NCBI RefSeq assembly: GCF_040372045.1
Contig: NZ_BAABWH010000001.1
Reading direction: 5' to 3' (one strand)
Source of the DNA: Thalassolituus sp006212115
GTDB lineage: Bacteria > Pseudomonadota > Gammaproteobacteria > Pseudomonadales > Oceanobacteraceae
DNA: 64,000 nt
The position numbers and the translations under genes are program-made. Below, piece after piece: positions 59,280 through 64,000 of this stretch (its first letter is position 1; each line of letters opens with the position of its first letter). The notes under the pieces are model-generated. The model was not told where the DNA came from, searched no databases, and saw nothing but the letters and a program-made list of their open reading frames with translations.

Positions 59280-59356
<77 letters not shown>

Positions 59357-59407
59357 ACAAATACTCTGACGAAAATCACCAACCCATGAGCAGTTCAAAA
59401 GTTGAAT

Positions 59408-59484
<77 letters not shown>

Positions 59485-59497
59485 TCAGAGGCTGCGC

Positions 59498-59526
59498 ATA
59501 TTACGCCTAGCGATATATGGTGTCAA
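59498..59526 (-). promoter_or_regulatory. sigma-70 promoter of the tRNA-fMet genes
   Basis: Minus strand TTGACA (59521-59526), 17-nt spacer, TAATAT (59498-59503): perfect -35, ideal spacing and a 5/6 -10. The discriminator after the -10 is GC-rich (GCGCAGCC), as in stringently controlled stable-RNA promoters. The start would be about 7 nt before the proximal tRNA. Confidence 0.88.
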
Positions 59527-59716
59527 TAGGGATGGCACAAATGGTGCCAGAGACAGGAAAATTATGACAAATCGTTGATTTTTTATCCAATGGCACTTGG
59601 TGCAAATGCAGGTTGGTGATAACTTACTGTTACAAAGTCGGGTCAGATGCGCCAAACCAGTTAGGTTGCTGATGACACCGGAAAAATAAGAAAAATAAAA
59701 AGACATTCTGAACCCT

Positions 59717-60784
59717 ATGAGCACTAGTCCAGCCAATACAATGACGACGGCGGCATTGCAGCCCCTGTTGCGCTTACTGGAGAGCAAAGGCATCTCCAGT
59801 CGGGAATTGCTGGGTTCTCTGGGCCTGGACGCACCATCCGTCACCAGTGCAACGCAGCGAATTTCAATTAACCATTTCGATCAGTTACTTGAGCAGGCAT
59901 CTCGCCTACTCGATGATCCGGCCATCGGTCTTGCCGCCGGCCAGAGACTCGAAATGCCAAGCTTCTACTTACTTGGTTTTCTGATCAGCAGTTGCCAGAC
60001 GGGACGCGAAGCACTCGCTGTGCTGCGTCGCTACTATGCGTTGATCAGTGATAGTCGAGCACCGGACTTCTTTATCGGACAGGATTCGATCAAGATCGTC
60101 TTCTACGTTACCGAAGGCACGACATTTGGTAGCCAGACTCGCTCGGAATTTATCGCTTCGGGGATTCATACCGCGGGACAGGCAATTGGAGGCAGTTATT
60201 ACCAGCTCCAGGCACTCGGCTTCCGCCATCCACCGCCGCAACATAAAGATCGCCTGCAGCGTTTCTTTGATGTGCCGATCCAGTATAACCAAGCCCAGAA
60301 CTGGGTCAGCTTCTCAAGTAAGCATCTTGATAGCCCGCTGGCTTACGCTAACCCGCAGCTGTTTTCCATGTTGCGTAACGAAGCTGAACAAGCACTGGCT
60401 CGGTTCAGCGACCTTAAGACATTCAGCCAACGCGTAATGCATATTCTTTATCAGTGGCCAGAAACAGTGCCTATGACAAAAGATGCCGTTGCAGAACTGC
60501 TCAGCACCAGCAGCCGCACACTCACGCGTCGCTTGCAGGAAGAAGACTGCCAGTTTTCGACACTGGTACGTGAAGTAAGACTGGAAAAAGCAAAGGTCGC
60601 GCTCAAATCAGCTCGTACAGACGTTCAACAACTGGCTCTTGATCTCGGATTTTCTGATCGACGTGGCTTTGAGAGAGCGTTTAAACAATGGACTGGCGTT
60701 ACGCCCGCTGCGTATCGCCGCCAACAACTGGCGTCTTTGAAGGAGTCACTCTCGGAAGAGAGAGCAGAAGAAAACTTCGATTAA
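59717..60784 (+). CDS. AraC family transcriptional regulator (355 aa)
   Basis: N-terminal Arabinose_bd-type domain (LLRLLESKGISSRELLGSLG, ISINHFDQLLEQASRLLDDP, GLAAGQRLEMPSFYLLGFLI) followed by a C-terminal double HTH: DAVAELLSTSSRTLTRRLQE and VQQLALDLGFSDRRGFERAF. This is the OruR/ArgR-like AraC sub-group of pseudomonads, often controlling amino-acid or lipid use. Target not evident; its own gene is followed by a strong bidirectional terminator. Confidence 0.9.
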   Translation: MSTSPANTMTTAALQPLLRLLESKGISSRELLGSLGLDAPSVTSATQRISINHFDQLLEQASRLLDDPAIGLAAGQRLEMPSFYLLGFLISSCQTGREALAVLRRYYALISDSRAPDFFIGQDSIKIVFYVTEGTTFGSQTRSEFIASGIHTAGQAIGGSYYQLQALGFRHPPPQHKDRLQRFFDVPIQYNQAQNWVSFSSKHLDSPLAYANPQLFSMLRNEAEQALARFSDLKTFSQRVMHILYQWPETVPMTKDAVAELLSTSSRTLTRRLQEEDCQFSTLVREVRLEKAKVALKSARTDVQQLALDLGFSDRRGFERAFKQWTGVTPAAYRRQQLASLKESLSEERAEENFD

Positions 60785-60802
60785 TCACTTTCGTGACGAC
60801 AC

Positions 60803-60840
60803 AAAAAAGCCCCTGATGAACGCTCATCAGGGGCTTTTTT
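60803..60840. terminator. bidirectional intrinsic terminator
   Basis: Perfect 17-bp inverted repeat: six As, GCCCCTGATGA, loop ACGC, TCATCAGGGGC, six Ts. Serves the AraC gene on plus and the convergent exported-protein gene on minus. Confidence 0.95.
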
Positions 60841-60849
60841 ATTTAGTGC

Positions 60850-61410
60850 TTACTGATGAGCATGACCAAAACGCTGCTCAATTTGCTGTACATAAGGTTG
60901 GATCAGTTTCTTATCACCTGCCGGTACCGCCTCAACGTCTTTAATCATAGACAAGGTACCCTGAAGCATATTACGCATCATTTCTTTAGAGGCGGCGGGA
61001 AGCGGACTGCCGTCAACTTGTGCCAGTTGCTTCTCAATCGAAGCGCGGCTTGGGATTTTCCCTTCCATACTGGACGCCAGATACGCCAGTGTTATTTCGC
61101 CGGAATCATCAGCCCATGCCTCGCTTGAAGCGTAGCCCTGCTCTTTAACCAACCCGTTAAAATCCTCAAGTAAACCTGCATTCTTTAACTCGTTCAGAGC
61201 GTTATCGAACATACCCGACATGCCGTCTTTTCCGGGCTTCATAAGGTTTTGCTTGTTAACCTTATCCTGATTTTTCTCAATCCATTCCTGTACAGGCTCC
61301 AGACTCGCAACCCAACGCTCAACCTGCTTTTCAGACAGTTCCGCTTGAGCTGCCAAAGCGAAAAACGACGCAGCTACCAAGGTGACGAGTTTCAGTGTTT
61401 TCAGTTTCAT
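60850..61410 (-). CDS. uncharacterised exported protein (186 aa)
   Basis: Start chosen at MKLKTLKLVTLVAASFFALA, with AGGAAG upstream; the longer frame overlaps the methyltransferase gene. Signal peptide cleaved after AQA (about residue 22). The mature part is helical and charged (SEKQVERWVASLEPVQEWIE, FNGLVKEQGYASSEAWADDS). I recognise no named family. Probably periplasmic. It ends at the bidirectional terminator. Confidence 0.75.
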   Translation of the reverse strand: MKLKTLKLVTLVAASFFALAAQAELSEKQVERWVASLEPVQEWIEKNQDKVNKQNLMKPGKDGMSGMFDNALNELKNAGLLEDFNGLVKEQGYASSEAWADDSGEITLAYLASSMEGKIPSRASIEKQLAQVDGSPLPAASKEMMRNMLQGTLSMIKDVEAVPAGDKKLIQPYVQQIEQRFGHAHQ

Positions 61411-61445
61411 AACGGTCTTCCTGTTTTTCTTTTTACTTTTAAAGA

Positions 61446-62138
61446 TTAATTCAATGTCACCTGATGCTGACGACAATAAATACCTATTTCCACGCTCTCA
61501 TCAAAATCACCGATCGCAGGTAGAGTCGACGAGTTCACTGAGTCCAGACATTGCAGTGCAACGAAGTCACCCGCTTTATCTTTTAAGATATTCCGTGACT
61601 CAGCCAATAACCACTCCGGGACAGCAAGCGTCAGCGCTTTCAGATCCTCGTTACTGGATATATCGTAAAGTACATCTGCTGCCAGCACGACATCGACTTC
61701 AGGCCAATCCCCCTCTGTGACCACCTTTATATCGATTCCGTTCAATGCCGCATTCACTTTTGCTGCGGTCAATGCATTGGGATCGAGGTCTGCCACCCAT
61801 ACTTCCTCGGCCCCGGCCATACCCGCTGCGATACCCGCAATACCTGATCCACAGCCAAAATCGAGTACACGTTTACCCGCAACCACCTCATGATGGTTGG
61901 CGATGTAGCTGGCTAATGCTCTCCCTCCTGCCCAGGCAAACGCCCAGAACGGCAGGGTCTGCCAGAAGCGTCCTACAGCCTGGGTATCGAGCTGTAGATG
62001 ATCATCGATGTCCAGCAACCAAAGTGCCAGCAATTCATTATCAAGCCACTGGCGTGTCAGGCTGGCGCCGGGCAAAGCCAATGCTTCGGTGAGCTGTGCC
62101 AGTTCGGCAGCAAACGGATTTGACTCAGAGGGAGGCAT
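61446..62138 (-). CDS. class I SAM methyltransferase (ETFB lysine methyltransferase-like)
   Basis: 230 residues. SAM site VLDFGCGSGIAGIAAGMAG, acidic loop VADLDPNALTAAKVN and VVLAADVLYD. The N-terminal LPFWAFAWAGGRALASYI matches METTL20 / ETFB lysine methyltransferase-like and nicotinamide N-methyltransferase-like proteins. Likely modifies a protein lysine. Overlaps the transglycosylase gene by 14 nt. Confidence 0.85.
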   Translation of the reverse strand: MPPSESNPFAAELAQLTEALALPGASLTRQWLDNELLALWLLDIDDHLQLDTQAVGRFWQTLPFWAFAWAGGRALASYIANHHEVVAGKRVLDFGCGSGIAGIAAGMAGAEEVWVADLDPNALTAAKVNAALNGIDIKVVTEGDWPEVDVVLAADVLYDISSNEDLKALTLAVPEWLLAESRNILKDKAGDFVALQCLDSVNSSTLPAIGDFDESVEIGIYCRQHQVTLN

Positions 62139-63249
62139 ATTTTCGTTTTCTCTCAGTGACTTTTTTCAGATAGTGACGGGTTTCTGCTTTCGGATGGCGC
62201 TTCGTAATATGTCGATATACGTCACGCGCAGACATACGATTAATACGACGTAATGCTTCTTTGCGATCCCGGTGAAAGCTCTTGAGCAACTGCCCTGCGC
62301 CTCCGTTATAGGCTGCAATAATGCAGTATTCTCTCGCTACCGGGTTATCAATGCCGCGTAGATAATTGTCTCGTAAGATTGAAATATACGCGGTACCAAA
62401 ATCAATATTATTGTTAGTATCCATCAAAAAATTACGACCCGGGGTGTCATTGCGCTGATAGATTTTCTGCATCACATCCCGGCCCGCAGTGCGCGGCATG
62501 ACCTGCATCAAACCAAAGGCACCGGCATGGGATACCGCGAACGGGTTAAAGCTACTCTCGGTATCGATAACAGCGTAAATCAAAGCCGGGTCTACCCGGT
62601 AACGCTGTGCAGCCTGATTCACTTGTCCACCCAGCCCTTTCGCTGCAACAACCTGGTGCTGTTTTACCATCGGGATGGTTACACGCTGACCGCGCGCACT
62701 GCTCTGTAGCTGACGCTGAATTAAATGATCGGCAAAGCGCTGTGCCCGCCACTGGGTTCCTACATTTTTACCCTCGTGGTCTACAACCTGGCCTAGCAAA
62801 AATGGCGTGCCAGTCAAACCAAAGTCGGCCGCTGTGTAGAGATCGACTAACCTCGGATCAGCAGGCGTCAGCAAAATACTGACGATGGCCTGACGCAGCT
62901 GTTGCAACGGCGCTTCGCCACCACGGGTTTCAACCCGGACAAACCCAGCCTCGAAATTCACTTCCACCTGAGTGTGATAATCATCAAGATACCGCACCAG
63001 AGTGTGGGTGCCCGACTGGCGAGCGTCTTCGCCCCATATTTCGGCCTGATCCGGAGAGAGAAAATCCAGCAATACCGTCTGAAGATCTGCCGGCATATCA
63101 TCGAAGTCAGCGGGTAGGTCATTCGCATAAGCGTTACCGCCAAAGGCCAATAACGCAGCGAGAGCTGCAACCGATATCACCCGAAAGGCTGAGTCTGGGA
63201 GCGAAGCTGAATAAGTGTATGTGTGCACGTAGTCGGTATTTTTCAACAT
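62125..63249 (-). CDS. MltC-like lytic transglycosylase, non-lipoprotein form (374 aa)
   Basis: C-terminal SLT domain: YAVIDTESSFNPFAVSHAGA with catalytic Glu, GLMQVMPRTAGRDV, NIDFGTAYISIL, YNGGAGQLL, the same order as E. coli MltC, whose N-terminal DUF3393 part is also visible (FDDMPADLQTVLLDFLSPDQ). Unlike MltC there is no lipobox Cys; a type I signal (AALLAFGGNAYAND) precedes the mature part, so the enzyme should be soluble in the periplasm. Cleaves peptidoglycan to 1,6-anhydro products. The exact start (63249) has no clear ribosome site. Confidence 0.9.
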   Translation of the reverse strand: MLKNTDYVHTYTYSASLPDSAFRVISVAALAALLAFGGNAYANDLPADFDDMPADLQTVLLDFLSPDQAEIWGEDARQSGTHTLVRYLDDYHTQVEVNFEAGFVRVETRGGEAPLQQLRQAIVSILLTPADPRLVDLYTAADFGLTGTPFLLGQVVDHEGKNVGTQWRAQRFADHLIQRQLQSSARGQRVTIPMVKQHQVVAAKGLGGQVNQAAQRYRVDPALIYAVIDTESSFNPFAVSHAGAFGLMQVMPRTAGRDVMQKIYQRNDTPGRNFLMDTNNNIDFGTAYISILRDNYLRGIDNPVAREYCIIAAYNGGAGQLLKSFHRDRKEALRRINRMSARDVYRHITKRHPKAETRHYLKKVTERKRKYASL

Positions 63250-63289
63250 AGTTGCCGAATATTTATAAGCCGGAACCAGTGTAACCGCT

Positions 63290-64000
63290 TTAGGGTAGTT
63301 TCGGAAAAGTGCGCACGAGATTGCACGCCAGCTGTTCGTTCAGCTGATCCAGAGTGCACATTTTCAGGGTTGCCAGAATCGCGCCATAAAAAGGAATCAT
63401 CGCCGGAGTGTTGAACTCACTGCCACAGAAGGCAGGTTTCATATCCGGCGCATCGGTTTCCAAAAGAAAGGCTTCGCTGGGCAAGCTGCGAAGCGTACGC
63501 CGCAGTCGTGTCGCCCCCGGATGAGTCATCGCCCCACCGACACCAAGCACGAAACCAAGGTCAAGCCAGCGTTCGCCCTGCTGCTGACTACCGGAAAACG
63601 CATGCACTAAACCGCCGTGACTAAAACGTCGCCGTTTTAATTCTGCAGACACCTCATCGTGCATGCCACGCACATGCAACACCAAAGGTAGCTTGAGTGT
63701 CTCAGCAAGTTCTACTTGAGGCAAAAACCAGTGCCACTGCTCCTCTTTACTGACCCGGCTGCTTTTACCCAGGTGCGCATCCATGCCAGCCTCACCAAGC
63801 GCCACCGAATCGTAGTCGACCAGACTCTGCGCCAGCCACTCCAGATCGTCCGGCTGATGCTGATCCCACCAATATGGATGGAGGCCCGCAAGCCGATGGC
63901 GATTCCAACATTGAGGTAAGACCTCCGCGAGCGTATCAGACTGTGATCGGCTGACGCCCGGAATCAATATACCCGACACGCCCGCGGCCTGTGCCAGCGT
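63290..64000 (-). CDS. TatD family metal-dependent hydrolase, N-terminus outside window
   Basis: The frame is open to the right edge (LAQAAGVSGILIPGVS at the border), so the N-terminal metal motif (HxH) and start lie beyond base 64000. Visible motifs: GLHPYWWDQH, ALGEAGMDAHL (metal Glu), LPLVLHVRGMHDE (metal His), GLVHAFSGS (metal His), LLETDAPDM (metal Asp). Likely a 3'-5' DNase or related hydrolase. Forty nucleotides before the MltC-like gene on the same strand. Confidence 0.9.
   Translation of the reverse strand, partial: TLAQAAGVSGILIPGVSRSQSDTLAEVLPQCWNRHRLAGLHPYWWDQHQPDDLEWLAQSLVDYDSVALGEAGMDAHLGKSSRVSKEEQWHWFLPQVELAETLKLPLVLHVRGMHDEVSAELKRRRFSHGGLVHAFSGSQQQGERWLDLGFVLGVGGAMTHPGATRLRRTLRSLPSEAFLLETDAPDMKPAFCGSEFNTPAMIPFYGAILATLKMCTLDQLNEQLACNLVRTFPKLP

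Overview
The window looks like a piece of chromosome from a free-living, flagellated, respiring gammaproteobacterium, most likely a marine one of the Oceanospirillales / Marinobacter / pseudomonad type. This is inferred from gene content: a complete System I cytochrome c maturation operon in canonical order next to a fliK/flhB-like pair, FolK/FolM, the TIGR03546-TIGR03545 pair, a periplasmic LigE-type ligase, many c-di-GMP proteins and an initiator tRNA pair. I see no insertion sequence, prophage, CRISPR array or rRNA gene.

Region 1 (1-11028, plus strand) is the most unusual part. It is a tight operon of at least five exported proteins built from DUF11-type surface domains. A large DUF11 protein runs off the left edge, followed by three small DUF11 proteins (326, 152 and 376 aa) and a 1943-aa giant. 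The giant combines DUF11, Cna/SdrD-like, OmpA peptidoglycan-binding and invasin/Ig-like modules with a C-terminal segment that looks like an outer-membrane beta-barrel. Shared sequence motifs at the mature N-termini and at the C-termini suggest that the products form one surface structure. A DUF2804 protein follows.

Region 2 (12188-19159, minus strand) is the ccmABCDEFGHI operon, with start/stop overlaps or very short gaps throughout. It ferries heme across the inner membrane, hands it to CcmE, keeps apocytochrome cysteines reduced (CcmG/CcmH) and ligates heme (CcmF/H/I). Divergent from it are a FliK-like gene and a small FlhB C-terminal homologue (19299-21541), preceded by a good match to a sigma-28 flagellar promoter. 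A TetR regulator and hemN (anaerobic heme synthesis) follow.

Region 3 (24003-36141) holds an OlsB-like N-acyltransferase with a three-repeat Pho-box-like promoter, two diguanylate cyclases with intact GGEEF and I-sites, a Bax-like glucosaminidase lipoprotein, a PilZ-like small protein, ackA-pta with a downstream PlsC-type acyltransferase, cysK, an AlkB-family dioxygenase whose conserved N-terminus lacks an ordinary start codon, and an unknown outer-membrane protein.

Region 4 (36155-55207) is rich in signalling: a FieF-like cation exporter, a tail-anchored receiver protein, a hybrid histidine kinase, an HTH regulator, and a REC-PAS-GGDEF-EAL protein whose two c-di-GMP domains both look degenerate. 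An insulinase-family protease and SDR pair, the TIGR03546/TIGR03545 envelope pair, and a histidine kinase co-translated with a UrtA/AmiC-like binding protein also lie here.

Region 5 (55319-64000) holds recJ, a periplasmic ATP-dependent DNA ligase, folK and folM, two tandem initiator tRNA genes with a near-consensus sigma-70 promoter and their own terminator, an AraC regulator, a bidirectional terminator, an unknown exported protein, an ETFB-methyltransferase-like protein, an MltC-like transglycosylase and the C-terminal part of a TatD-family nuclease cut by the right edge.
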